From assembly GCA_022813625.1 (NCBI GenBank), contig JAKLMB010000016.1:186001-250000 (forward strand): DNA of 64,000 nt, in the 5' to 3' direction. Made by a program: the position numbers and the translations under genes. This DNA is from Aaosphaeria pasadenensis. Taxonomy: Eukaryota > Ascomycota > Dothideomycetes > Pleosporales. This document shows, one piece after another, positions 33,271 to 44,900 of the stretch; position 1 is the stretch's first letter; each line of letters starts with the position of its first letter. The notes beneath the pieces were generated by a model. That model made no database searches and was not told the origin of the DNA. It saw only the letters and a program-made list of their open reading frames with translations.

Positions 33271-35077
33271 ATGGGTTCTATGCTACTCCCAAATGCTGAG
33301 AGACCAAAATTAATGGTTCAAGTCATCGAAGAGAAAGCGCAATGGCAGGGAAACGAAACATTCATGAGATATCCTACACCTGATTGGCAGGAAGAAGGCT
33401 TTCGCACCATAACATGGAGCCAATTTGCAGATGCAGTCAATAAAATGGCTTACTGGCTGGACAATCAATTAGGCAAATCCAGAAATCAGGATACCATTGC
33501 CTACCTGGGACCATCTGATCCTCGTTATTCGATCATGATACCTGCAGCAATCAAGACATCACGAAAGGTAAGCGAGATAAGTTCCACAGTATTTCATTCA
33601 GGAAGACCGTGCTTTACATATACTGAAACCATCGCTAGCTCTTCATCCCTGATGGTCGCGTTACTTCTGAGGGGCTTGAGAGCCTCGTCAGATCAGCAGA
33701 ATGTTCAATATGGCTACATGCAGAAGGTTCGAAATATCGAGCCGGGCTTGGTGAAAACACGGGACTGAGATTTCTCACTGTTCCTACACTTGCTTGGATG
33801 CTGGATAGTAAAGAATACAAACCCTATCCCTACCTAAAGACCTTCGAGGAAGCAAGGTTTGATGAGGTTTTAGTTATTCATACTTCTGGCACAACAGGTC
33901 AGTCAACCAGCCCAAAGAGCATGTTCCGGCCACTGATTGACAATCAGGTTTTCCGAAGCCAATTTATCACACCAATGGCTTTTACAGTGCCTGGTCAAGT
34001 TGTCTTCATTTATCTCAAAAGTACTGGCCGAAAGGGACATCATTCGATGCTTGGGTGGGCAAGATGATACTCACGGCTTGCCCACCACAGTGGTTGGGCG
34101 GCTTGCATAGCTATATTTTTGGCCCAATCTTCATGAACATTTCCACGACGATTGCGCCGTCAGGAGTAGTGGGGCTTCCACCGGATATATTCAAGTCGGT
34201 ACTCAAACATAACAAGATCGATGGTATCCATTGTCCACCACAAGTTGTACACGAGCTTTACAAGGAGAAATCGACCAAGCCGCTATTGGAGTCACTGGAA
34301 TTTATCATTTTCTTAGGGGCTACACTTGACAAAGATATCGGCGACGATCTCTGTAGACATACCAGGGTAATTCCACTCATAGGATCTACGGAAAATGGGC
34401 CGCAGGTTGATCTTCCACCAGTGGACCGGGAGCTATGGTACACGCACGCTTACGCGCCAGAGAATGGCAATCGCATGATCCATGTGCCTGATTGCAGCAT
34501 CGCAGGAGGTGGCTCAGAGGGTTTATATGAGCTAGCCCTCGAGAGAGCTGCCGATGGGCAGCCGAACATTCACCAATGCGCTTTTTGGAATCCTATGCAT
34601 CGTGATATAAGCATCATCCATACAAACGAACTTTACACGCCACTGAAAGACAAAGATGGGAGTACACGTTGGAACTTCGTAACCAGGAAAGATGATCTGA
34701 CAAAGCTAAGCTGGCTTGCAAAATTCCACGCCCAGGACCTGGAAGGAAAGTTTTTACGCCATCCAGAAGTTCGCAACGTTTTTGTTGGAGGACAGGGGAG
34801 GCCCACTCCGTTCGTGATCATCGAACCAAACGGTGCAGTACGGGATTTCGACCAAGCAAGCTCTCTGATTCTCAAACTGTATGAGGAAGTTATAAAGAAA
34901 GGAAATGAAGAGTGTGTGACAGAGATTGGAATCCCCAAACATACAATTATTCTCACCAAACCTGGAAAGCCATTGAAAAGAAACGCGAAGAGTGGCATCA
35001 ACAGAAGGGCCGCTGAAGAAGACTATGCAGGAGAAATTGAAGAGGCATATCATATACTGGCCAGGCTTGCTGATTAA
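33271..35077 (+). CDS. Stand-alone adenylation-domain (NRPS-like, ANL family) enzyme
   Basis: Three exons: 33271-33567, 33639-33897 and 33948-35077, giving 561 residues. Intron 2 (50 nt) is decisive: removing it restores the phosphate-binding motif HTSGTTGFPKPIYHTNG, the A3 core of adenylate-forming enzymes, and leads into WVGKMILTACPPQWLGGLHSYIFGP. Later motifs are LGATLDKDIGDDL...PLIGSTENGPQ (A5), RKDDLTKLSWLAKFHAQDLEG (A8 region) and a C-terminal Lys in KPLKRNAKSGINRRA (A10). These are closest to the adenylation domain of fungal NRPS-like reductases. The protein stops right after the adenylation domain: no carrier (LGGxS), thioesterase or reductase follows before 35328. It should activate a carboxylic acid as an acyl-AMP. 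Whether it passes it to CoA or to a separate carrier is unknown. It could be a truncated relic or a free-standing ligase. Confidence 0.82.
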
Positions 35078-35327
35078 TTACCCCACAAGAGTCCCAATAT
35101 GACATATAAGCCTATGAGTTATCATTGAATACCTCTCAAAACATTTTTCGGCAAATGTGTATAAAATACCTGAACTGGTGAACTATGCATGATAGGAACA
35201 GACGCAAGGTATTGTAGAGTAGAGATCGTTCTCCATTTTCAAAAGAACAGCTAACACACCGGCTTCGCAAACTGACAAGCATTTGACAAAACTGGTTGAG
35301 TAAGCAGTCATTCCTACGAACCATCCA

Positions 35328-36086
35328 TTAAAGTAATTCCGCAAAGCTAGGTGCCGGCCCATCGTAGAATTGACTCTTGTCCTTCGTGCTAAAGTCCAAT
35401 CCGGCACACCCGAATTCGACAATCTTGCGATCAAAGTTCCTCTTCACATACTCGACAGCCATATCAATACCTAAGAGTATGTTAGTACTACAGCGTGGTA
35501 AAGGCAACAGTGGATGAAACTCACCGCATCCCGCACCTCCCCCAGTCCAAATCTCGGCTCCATCGAAATGACCCTTTTCGATCACCCATCTCTGATCTTG
35601 CCAATCTACGTTGGGAAAGAACTGTTTGGCCAATGGCAACCCCATACGGTTCGTCGTTGCTTTCTTTCCGTCCAATATGCCGCTCTTCGCAAGCCACATG
35701 CCCCCCGAGCAAGTCGACAGTATAACCTTCGCCTGTTTACTTGCTTCTCGCAAGAATTGTAGTGATTCTTCTTTGACCTTTGTTGGATCTGGTCCGCCCA
35801 AAAGGATGATGTCGAGATCCCTGGGTGCGTTGGCGTAGGTATGGGTCGCTTTGACGTGCATATCAGGCGTGACGTACGAATCGTCAACAAGGGATGACGA
35901 TATGTATAAGAACTCCATGGGTGTATAAAGTGGAAGCAAGGCCAGAGCTGACGGCATCATTGATTCGAGCACCTCCGCGTATTTCACGGAGAGGCAGCCC
36001 AGAACGTCGGCGGCGACAAGATCAGACATCTGGACTTCTTCGTAAAGCACGCCAATGCGGATTGTCTTTTTCTCGGAGGTAGACAT
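35328..36086 (-). CDS. DJ-1/PfpI (ThiJ) family protein
   Basis: Two exons on the minus strand: 36086-35525 and 35470-35328, giving 234 residues. The fold signature is clear: an N-terminal strand IRIGVLYEEVQMSDLVAADVLG, the strand LDIILLGGPDP, and the nucleophile elbow ILSTCSGGMWLAKSGILDGKKATTN with the reactive Cys126. Members include cysteine-dependent glyoxalases, isonitrile hydratases, amidases and stress proteins; the exact activity cannot be read here. The 54-nt intron is a multiple of three with no stop, so an unspliced transcript still encodes a protein 18 residues longer. Only the spliced form joins GGGAGCG to GIDMAVEYVKRNF, the family's usual continuation. It lies tail to tail with the adenylation enzyme, 250 bp apart. 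Confidence 0.87.
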   Translation of the reverse strand: MSTSEKKTIRIGVLYEEVQMSDLVAADVLGCLSVKYAEVLESMMPSALALLPLYTPMEFLYISSSLVDDSYVTPDMHVKATHTYANAPRDLDIILLGGPDPTKVKEESLQFLREASKQAKVILSTCSGGMWLAKSGILDGKKATTNRMGLPLAKQFFPNVDWQDQRWVIEKGHFDGAEIWTGGGAGCGEFHPLLPLPRCSTNILLGIDMAVEYVKRNFDRKIVEFGCAGLDFSTKDKSQFYDGPAPSFAELL

Positions 36087-37136
36087 TTTGAACAGGATAA
36101 TCGATCAATTGAGGATAAGATTTTTATGAGACTTGAGAAACTTGTGCCGATTGAACATTGTAGGCATTTTGTGCTTTTATATGTCTAGTAGATACGGCAG
36201 CCGGACTTGACATAGAATTGTTTCCCGCGGGACGCGTTACACAACACGCATACATTCTCCTAGCATGCAGTACAATTTAATAACATAAGTAACTATGAAT
36301 GACTGACATCCAATGAATTTCCTTGTACGTGGAAAGCTATGGGTTCCGATGTAAGACTTGAGGAACGGATCGGTGTTTTGTTGACATCCGATCCGATCCG
36401 ACTTGCCCTGGGATGCTGCCAGGCAGCAATGTTGGATACGGAATAACGCTCAATTCTGAATGAGCAAAATAGTGGAGCACTGGAGAGAACAGCAATATCC
36501 GCTTTGTTGCAGTATTTCTGCAACATCGTACGTTTGAACAACCACGGAGCCCTTCAACAAAGATACCATAGCGAACATCAATCAATAATCAAGTCCTCTA
36601 TGGCGTGTCAAACATTATATCATAATGCACCCCAGGAATTGAACTTTCCTCAGCTTCATATAAAGGTCATAATAATGAATTCGTACCTCGTACATGAAGG
36701 TGGTCTTTCCGAACCTTTAATGTCACATGTGAAAGAAATCTGGCCCAGTACCGAACATACTCCAAGACATGTACCACTGAACATATGACAAGCACTATTT
36801 AGTATAAATCAGAACTGCAAAAACTCATGGTTTACATGACAGCACTTAGCTGTTTCTTAGGTAAATTCCTAAAATTTCGCGCCATCGTGGTGTGGCAGAG
36901 ACTATGGGTAATCTGAAGTATCTGGATTACTGCCCACGACGTGAGGATCTATTTGTATGAAACCGTGTGCATACTATGTTCGCACGCCATTTTAGTTGAC
37001 AGAAGATAGAAGAAACGATCAGGCAAAACGACGAATTAATTGGTTTACTATGGACAGGTATATTCGGATCTCATTTTGGTAGAGCATAGGAAATAGAAAA
37101 GGGGGTACCATAGGCCAATTTCACGAGCCATTTTTC
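36087..37136. other. Intergenic region with the DJ-1 promoter
   Basis: About 1.05 kb between the DJ-1 start and the HOM6 stop. It is AT-rich with small unrecognisable frames. A cluster of CGGAT words and a palindrome at 36366-36428 lie 280-340 bp upstream of the DJ-1 start. Confidence 0.55.
36366..36428 (-). promoter_or_regulatory. CGGAT cluster and 15-bp palindrome upstream of the DJ-1 gene
   Basis: CGGATCGG at 36366-36373 is followed by three ATCCG units at 36386-36400, read as CGGAT direct repeats on the DJ-1 strand. A perfect odd palindrome, TGCTGCCAGGCAGCA, lies at 36414-36428. CGG half-sites are what Zn2Cys6 fungal regulators bind, so this is a candidate operator; that function is inferred. 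Confidence 0.4.
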
Positions 37137-38319
37137 CTAATGAAGCAACTTGAGTACCTTGACAAGATCTCCCGTAACTCCCATAGCTGTTACATCACCA
37201 CCTGCTCCGGCACCCTGGATGATGAGTGGGTTGTCGCCGTAGCGCTTAGTGTAGAAAGCAATGATGTTGTCGCTACCCTTGAGTGCTGCAATTGGGTGGC
37301 TCTTGTCGAACTTTTCCAGGCCGACCTTGACCTCACCCTTTGGCACATCCACGCTACCAACGAACCTGACGACCTTGCCCTCCTTCTCGGCAGCACCCTT
37401 GAGCTCGTCCATCTGGCCATCGAACTCTGGGAGGCGCTGTAGGAACTCGTCGCCGGACGAGCAGGACTCGAGCTCCTTGGGGATGAGAGACTGCACGGGG
37501 AACGAAGTAGGCGACTCGACCTTGAGACCGGCCAGACGAGCAAGGATAGTTAGTTTGCGAGCAACATCCAAGCCGTTGAGATCATCCCTGGGATCTGGCT
37601 CGGTGAAGCCTAGCTCCTTCGCCTTCTTGACCTCAGCGGAGAACTTTCCGCCGCCGCCACTTGTGGGCTGGAAGGAGTTGAAGAGGAAGCTCATGGTGCC
37701 GCTGAAGACACCCTCGATCCTCTGAACCTCGTCGCCTGTCTCGGTGAGCTCCTTCAGGGTGGAGATGACAGGGAGACCGGCGCCGACGGAGGACTCGTGG
37801 AAGATGTAGCCGCCGTGGCCGTGGGTGTTGGCCGCAGCATCGAAAATGTCGGTCCAGAGTTGGAAGGTGGAGGAGAAAGCCTTCTTGTTTGGCGTGACGA
37901 TGGAGATTCCCTTCTTCAAGAAGAGCGGATACGAGTCTGCGACCTCCTGGTTGGATGTGTTGTCAACAAGCACGACCTTGCCCGGTGCCTTGACGAGGTA
38001 GTCTGCCAATTTGGGGAGGGCAAGAGGTGCAGTTGTGGAGGCAGCGAGCTCAGCTTCCCAATTGTTGAGGGACTTATAGTCGTCGTAGTGAACGGACTTC
38101 TTGGAGGTTGCGAGGAGGATTAGGGAGAGGTAGGTTGGGCCCGCTGGGGAGCGGGAGAGTTTGGCGGCCAATTGTTGCAATTGGGAGAGGAAGCACTTTC
38201 CAACTCCTCCAGCGCCTAATGATTACAATTGTCAATGACATGATGCTCCAAAGCTATTATGATGTCAACGTGTTTGGCATACCAATGACCGCGATGAAGA
38301 CCTGTCGTGGGAGCGGCAT
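37137..38319 (-). CDS. HOM6: Homoserine dehydrogenase
   Basis: Two exons on the minus strand: a short first exon 38319-38283 (37 bp) and 38215-37137, giving 371 residues (yeast Hom6 has 359). The splice rebuilds the NAD(P)-binding fold VFIAVIGAGGVGKCFL, with GAGGVG at residues 13-18. The catalytic region FTEPDPRDDLNGLDVARKLTILARLAG contains the Asp and Lys needed for hydride transfer to aspartate semialdehyde. Also visible are VVLVDNTSNQEVADSYP and TPNKKAFS of the catalytic domain. The enzyme makes homoserine, the branch point to threonine and methionine, in the cytosol. No ACT regulatory domain is present, as in the yeast enzyme. The gene shares its 5' region with the divergent CCDC174-like gene. 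I saw no perfect Gcn4/CpcA site (TGACTCA) in that region. Confidence 0.95.
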
Positions 38320-38856
38320 GATTTGTGTGTATGTGAGATGTCAATTGGGTCGTGATGAGCTTCGTTGGAAAACTTGTAGAGCTCTAGGGATGAGATGAGA
38401 TGAAAGAGGAGTTATGATAAAGGCTTTTCGGAATTAATTGAATCGGAAAAAGGTCGAAGATGGGAGTCGAGAGAGATGGAATTGAAGTGGGATGATTCTC
38501 TAAAATTCCGTCTTGAACCGCAATCACCCCGCCAATCCGCAATCCGCACGCCATCAGTCACTCAAGTCAATCAGTCAGTCAAAATCTACCAATTATTATT
38601 CCTCCCCCGCCCCGCCGACCCGCCGACATCGCCCACACATGCTCATACCCTAGCCTACCGCTTTCCGTGGCCCATGCACCAGCCCTACATTCCTTGGCCA
38701 AATCCTCCCGCCGCCAATTCTCAATTGTTAATTCTACAATCAACATCGTCATCATCCAACACCACAGTCGAGCACACGACAACGCCACCACTACTCGATG
38801 CACTCTTTCCATAAAACCTCCGTAGCCTAGTACCAAACTCCCTACCCACCTCTATA
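38320..38856. promoter_or_regulatory. Divergent promoter of HOM6 and the CCDC174-like gene
   Basis: 537 bp between opposite start codons. It contains repeated GTCA/CAGTCA words (38556-38582) and pyrimidine-rich leader sequence before 38857. No definite TATA box was seen. Confidence 0.5.
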
Positions 38857-39948
38857 ATGGCGTCGCGGAAAGATGCCCACCTCTACGGCCAACGCCCCAA
38901 GTCCCGTACCAAAGCCAAAGAGATATCAAGTTCCAGCACAATCGCCTTTTCTTCCACCCTATCCTCACTAATCAAGTCCGCATCCTCCGATACGAACCGT
39001 TCCGGCACAACAACTGCGGGCCGCTCGAGGTCCAAGAAGGAAGACATTTTCACATCTCACAACAAGAATGTCAAAAAGCGCGCGCTCAAAGATCTCGAGG
39101 AGTCGGACTTTACCCAGCAAAAGCACCGGGGTCGGACTGCTGAAGAAAAGCAAGACGATGACGCGAACTGGCGACGCATGAAGCGGCGCATGGAAGAGAA
39201 GGCACGGCTATACGATGCGCTTAAGCGCGGCGACGTAGAAGATGTCGACGACAAGTACGGCGTGGATTTCGACCGCAAGTGGGCGGAGGCGCAGGAGAAA
39301 GGCATACCGGAGGAGGAAATCCACACTTCGTCAGAATCGGAGGCGTCCGAGGAGGAACTCATCGAATACGTGGACGAGTTTGGTCGATCGAGGAAGGGAA
39401 CCCGCGCGGAGGTCGCGCGAGAGGAGCGGAAGAAGAAGACGCTGGCTGCGGATGAGCCGGACAGGTTCACCGCGCGGCCTAGTATGCCGACGAACATCAT
39501 CTATGGAGATGCTGTGCAATCGTCTGCCTTCAATCCAGACGAGACGATCGCCCAGCAGATGGCCGATCTCGCGGCTAAGCGCGACAAAACGCCCACGCCA
39601 CCGCCGGACACGCACTTTGACGGAAAGGAGGAGATGCGGCAGAGAGGTACCGGATTCTTCCATTTCTCCAAGGATGAGGAGGAGAGAAAGGCGCAGATGG
39701 CGAGATTGGAGAAGGAGAGAGAGGATACGGAACGTGCGAGGGAGGCGAGGAAGAAGCAGGTGGAGGAGCGGAAGAAGCTCGTCGAGGAGAAGAGGAAGAA
39801 AATGCGGGAAAAGAGAAACGTGGTCAAGGCCGATAAATTCTTAGATGCGCTTGGAGCAGAGCTGTTCGGTGAAGCAAGTGAGAGCAAGACAGAGACAGAG
39901 TCCAAAGATGTGGAGGGGAGCTCCGAAACGAAGGACGATGAAGCATGA
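38857..39948 (+). CDS. CCDC174-like nuclear coiled-coil protein
   Basis: A single exon of 363 residues, highly charged. It opens with a Ser-rich segment (SSTIAFSSTLSSLIKSA). Then comes ARLYDALKRGDVEDVDDKYGVDFDRKW, an acidic stretch, and the hallmark EYVDEFGRSRKGTRAEV near residue 170, shared with animal CCDC174 and the fungal DUF4078 family. GFFHFSKDEEERKAQM precedes a long Glu/Arg/Lys coiled coil (about 275-330). CCDC174 is a nuclear protein linked to the exon-junction complex and splicing in animals; a similar role here is inferred. The ATG at 38857 is the first in frame. Confidence 0.82.
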   Translation: MASRKDAHLYGQRPKSRTKAKEISSSSTIAFSSTLSSLIKSASSDTNRSGTTTAGRSRSKKEDIFTSHNKNVKKRALKDLEESDFTQQKHRGRTAEEKQDDDANWRRMKRRMEEKARLYDALKRGDVEDVDDKYGVDFDRKWAEAQEKGIPEEEIHTSSESEASEEELIEYVDEFGRSRKGTRAEVAREERKKKTLAADEPDRFTARPSMPTNIIYGDAVQSSAFNPDETIAQQMADLAAKRDKTPTPPPDTHFDGKEEMRQRGTGFFHFSKDEEERKAQMARLEKEREDTERAREARKKQVEERKKLVEEKRKKMREKRNVVKADKFLDALGAELFGEASESKTETESKDVEGSSETKDDEA

Positions 39949-40270
39949 TACCCATACCATACCAACGTGTTCGATAGAGACATTGGAAAGTAACAATTAT
40001 ATATACTGTTTATGATACCCTATCAACAAGTTATTCTGTACTTAAGTTGAAACCGCTCGTCCTTTGAAAGCACGCACAAATCTTCCTACTCCCTCGTAGA
40101 CATAACAGCTCAAGCAGTTTACAGTTGGTCGGAATAATATCAACAAGAACGAATCAGTACATCGTAGCTGCATCTCGGAGAATAAACACACCTTAGCGAT
40201 CCCACCGACCCGTCGGGTCCCCGGGATATATCCGCTAGATCCTAACCTCTGTCCCAACATCGTCCTCCTA

Positions 40271-40340
40271 AGTTACGACGTCGAGCACAAAGCCTTAATT
40301 TCCCTCAACAGGCGGAAGTATGGACTAAGTCGTCGTAACT
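40271..40340. repeat. 10-bp inverted repeat with a 50-bp spacer
   Basis: AGTTACGACG (40271-40280) and CGTCGTAACT (40331-40340) are perfect reverse complements. No matching target-site duplication is visible next to the arms. It could form a hairpin or be the trace of a small element. Confidence 0.6.
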
Positions 40341-42699
40341 CAGACCCAGTGAAACATCTATTTGGGTCACTTACCCATCGCAACCTTTTGTGCTCTCGAC
40401 GTTAGAGCAAAAATGACGTTGGCGTTGCATGCCTAAGGTAATTACCCTATCCTCGTACCTCGTACAAATATCAAGTACGGAGTACCAACCCAGACCATCG
40501 CTTGATAAGCCCACCTCCCTTGCGCATTCCGTACACTCAAGCAAAAGCTTGACGCGTACAAGACAGTGGTGACGGAATGCTTGTGAAAGCTTAGGTCCCT
40601 GTTGAAAGCTTAGATTCCTGTGGTCCCGTAGTACTCGTATGTCCATGGTAGAGGCATATTGGGTCTGGATCTTCTTTGAAACGAAGAAATGGACGGACGT
40701 CACTATTAATCGGCAGCATCAAAGAGTCGCATCTAAAGCAGTCTATGAAATAATTCAATACGAGGCCAACATACCTGGCGATTAGCATGGATGGGGGTCC
40801 ATGCATCATACCATTAAATGGTGATCAAGGATTCGGTGTTGCATCTGAAGAGTGGGTTCGCGAGAAACACTACATCTTCAACGACACTACCCTGGCGGCA
40901 CACGCCAGCAAGGGAGGAGGCGGTGGAGGAAGAGGAAAGAAAATCCTGCCTTTTCCAACATTCACGGCCGGTGGGAGTGTTTGCGCGAGGAATTGCTTTC
41001 TTAAGCTTAGTACTTAGTAGAGTTGCCGAATTTTTGTATGTGGTAGAGTGCCATCTTACGCCAGGGGGTTCGTTTCTCTGTTGTGTTTGGACGGCCGCTA
41101 TGGCATGTTTAAGTGAGTGAGGACTGATGCCGTGTCGCTGAGGCTTTGTGACGGGTGGAAGAGGGAAGTACGTAGGTGTTGATGGGGTTTTTTTGTTGCA
41201 ATCTCCTTTGCTGGGTCATCGGCTTGATACACTGTCATGACAGCAATTCGTTGACGGTGGGATATCTGACCGTAAGTCTGCTGAGACATGTTGAAGTGAT
41301 ATCTCAGACACAGAAGATTACCAGAGATGGCTTGTACCGGAGTATTCATCACCAGGATATGCGGAGGCCATTGACAGGTATTCCCATAGAATGTACAGTG
41401 ATGTCTGCATATATGGTGTCCACCGCGATGAGGCCGTAGAATATTTGAGCCGTGTCTGGAAGGCGGCTTGAACAGTGCGAACTACACGTCTGGCCTGGCA
41501 GTTGCCATATCTTCTCTACACTTTTACCGAATCTCATTATAAGTCAGTACTGTATAGCGGCGGGGAAGGGTGGATTGAGAGGAGCTTGTTTGTAGATGGA
41601 AGATCGAAAATGGCTCTTGTTCTCCTCAATAGTTGCACGGGTGATGGGAAACCTGGAGCAATATCTTGTGTGCATAAGAGAGATATAAACTTAATTCATC
41701 TTTAGAAGTCTAGGAGATGCGCTACATACTTAGAAACAGAGTTTTGTTTTGTTAAAAGTTCTAAGATAGATGATGCTTGAGGTATATCGGAAAGGTAAGA
41801 TATCAGACTTCCCTTCCTCACGGCCCAAAAGTGGCCTAAAATGGGAATATCACAAGCCTGAGCTCATGGGCCTAACAGTACATTAAATCATTAATGTTTG
41901 AATAAGTTTTAATTCATTCAACTGACTACTGTACGCTATGTAATGTAAGAGTGTCTTCGTGATGAGTCGTTCTGGAGGCCCTCAGTGGTCTTAACCCAAC
42001 ACCCTGTGTATTCGTCCACCCAGAGAGCCCGGGTACTACCGTGTAGAATGCTAACATATACGGGGTATACTTCTCATCAAAGTCGGGATCAACTCCACGG
42101 TCCGAGAGACAACAATATGGAGGTCATCGTCATGGTGACCCAACTCCATGATCGTCTTCAGTTTTGGCCTCAATACTCCACGCCTTCTACATCCGGGAGG
42201 CAAGATCTGCATTCACACGCAGCACCAAGATGCTCCACTTGACCCCGTGCCTAAGCCAAACCGAAAGCCAAGCTCGGTGACAATAAGAAGCAACCATACC
42301 TACCCCTGCGGCCGTGATCCTGCGTCTCGAGTTCGTTCATGGACAGAGATACCGATCGAAGACAACGAATTCGAAGACAATAGGAGCTAAACACCAAGGA
42401 ACTCTGTTGCTCTCCTTTACGTAAAAGGTGCAGAAATCACATCCAAGCATATCTCCAAAGGCCAGGCCAGAGGCTCGCAGTTGTTGCGAAGCAATCTCCA
42501 TAAAGATGTGGTTCTGATTCTGCAAGTGCCGAAAAAAGCCACAGCTACACAATAAGCCTCCGCCCCGATGTATTCCGTACCAAGACGTTGTGCGTATTTG
42601 CGTGTGTTCTACGTCTTACAACCTAAGCGATGCCGAGACTATTGCAGTGAATGGGCCTTTTGCCTGGTAGATGGGGCGACCTAGAATTTGGTGCGATGG

Positions 42700-44900
42700 T
42701 CGTTTGTGTGACATTGGAAGTAACTGTTTCATAAGACCTCCATCAGAAGTTGCTGAGGATTACACAGGTTGTGGCCGCAAATTCGAAGTGCAGCATCTAT
42801 CCTCGATTCTCTGACTGCAGTGAATTAGTGAATGGATCTGCTGAAGAAACCAAGACTCAATGAGCAAGTTTCTCCTATATTCCATCCCTAGCACCTTAGC
42901 ACCGAAGTAGGGATCGTGATGGGCGCATAGCCCGCTGTGTTTTAGAGTTGCACTCTCCACGTCCATCCATGTACAAAAAGGGCAGAGAAAGCTGATTGTT
43001 CCTCGTCGATTTATACTTGGCGCAGGTTCCCACCCATTGGGAGTCCCGATGATATGGTTGACATGGAAGCTCCGAGCGAACCACGAGATGAAGCTCCTTG
43101 GTGAATGAACCTCAAGTGGTGCCAAGTTGGTAAGTGACCTTGGCTTCTGGGGCGGGGTCAATTTACCCAGTGTGATGCTTACCCGTGATGTTGTTGGCGG
43201 AGAGAAGATGTGGTGGTTGTTTCTAATCTCGCATGGTCTGATTTTTCTATGTACGTCTGCAAGAATGAGCTTATCGAGTATCCAGCTGTGCCCATGCAAT
43301 ATCTGGATATTGTTCTACGTTGCGGATAAAGCATACTGGTGAAATAGATTTATCGATGGCTGGCCGGATAACCAGATCCCAAAACCGAATCAATATGATG
43401 TCCACATACGCTTGGTTTTCGGCACGGCCCAGATGTTAAAGTCCCGGTTCCAGGGACAATGCCGTGTGAGATCAGCTTATTCGCATGACAGGTTATCGCG
43501 GTGGACGAACTCATCTTTGCTGGGCACTCTCAAAGTCAATTTACACGCTGCGAACATGTGGCCTATCCATAGGCAAAGTTACATAATTGTGATTTGAGAT
43601 GCCAAGCGTCTTTGCATTTGGCCTTGACGAATCTTGTATTTTCGATGGGGAGTGGGTGGGTGGCTCCGGGATATCATCCGCCGATCAACTGGAACGATCA
43701 CCCATGCTTTTCTATTCAATAATGCTGTTCTCCACGGGTTGGAAGATCCTGAACGATATGGTAGTTCCTTGGTAGTGGCATACCGACTGCACTAACATCC
43801 GCGACTACATACGGAGGTTTGTTCGAGATACCCCTTTGATGGTGTCGTATCCAGACGGTTGGATTGATTGAAGGCCCGGTGGTCTTCAAAACGAATGCTT
43901 CTACAATGGTGCTATGAGCACCTGTGCGGCCACATGGCAAGTGTGAACGTTGGCTTGCAGCATATCTCTTGCATGACCATTCATATACTCAAAATCGCGG
44001 GCCAGGTAGCGCATCGTGCAGTGCGTGACCAGACTGCCAGTCTGCCACAACGTGCTATATTTACCAGAACTCGACGGCTGTTGACAGTCGAATGTTGTTC
44101 TGTAGAATCAGTGTTCCAGTCATGACCCTGCCGCCGCAGCAAGGATCGGCTTTGGCGACTCAATAGGGTAGAGGTCTGTATAATCGATAGTAGCTGTAGC
44201 ACCGACAAGTACACATTGATGTCCAGCAGCACCAATGATTTCTTGGAGTCGTGCGCATAGAAATCTATGCCCTGTCCCTCCCTTGCGACCTCAAAGGTAT
44301 GAGCATCGTTGTCGTTCCGTGGGCAGGCGATTCACCAGGCGCTGTCCGCTCCGTTTCTTGGGATGCACTCTCAATATCCATTCCACCAGTGTGTTCGATA
44401 GAGAGACTGGCAATAACCAGGAATGTTTCCTAGCTTGGTAACAGGTCAAGCCACACATATTTCGAGCCCTTGCTGTGATTCGACCCTGGATCTTGAACAG
44501 ACGGGGAATGAAGTAGTACCAATGCCGATGTTGCCTTTGTCCGACCTCATATCGTGGCCTCGGAGTTGTCGGCTGCAGGACATGCCTGGCTGCCAACATA
44601 CCTAGATCTCACAAGTTCGATGGCGTTGAAGACTAAGACGCTTACCTTGACAACAACTTGATACGAAGCCATAGATCCGCGGCAAACCTGCTGTCCCGAT
44701 CCCTCGTTTCGGCATTGGGGCGCGTGATGATCCAGGTCGCTGAGCGAGAATCAATAAGGCATTGATCGCTGAGGCAGCTTTGCCAAGTAACAGCCAAGTA
44801 TACAGGGCTTGGCTGGAGCGGAATCGCGTTGACAAGATGCATGATGGCGCTGAGGCTGTGTCAATCGCCTACGTAGCCCTACCTAGGGGAGGTCCAAGGA
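42700..44900 (-). other. Possible decayed coding region, unidentified
   Basis: Several minus-strand frames of 60-179 codons follow one another with protein-like composition, broken by stops and frame changes (for example 44602-44835, 44291-44599, 43981-44235 and 42760-43299). I could not join them into one gene with plausible splice sites or match them to a family. They may be an eroded gene or chance frames. Confidence 0.2.

Noticed and set aside
33898..34069. Reading straight through intron 2 of the adenylation enzyme
   Set aside because: The unspliced frame loses the PKP part of the A3 motif and stops at 34067; removing 50 nt restores the motif and the long downstream frame.
33271..36086. 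Secondary-metabolite biosynthetic cluster
   Set aside because: Only an adenylation enzyme and a DJ-1 protein are present. No P450, methyltransferase, transporter, regulator or PKS/NRPS is nearby; flanking genes are housekeeping.
38320..38856. Gcn4/CpcA site controlling HOM6
   Set aside because: GTCACTCA and CAGTCA words occur, but no copy of TGACTCA or TGAGTCA was found.
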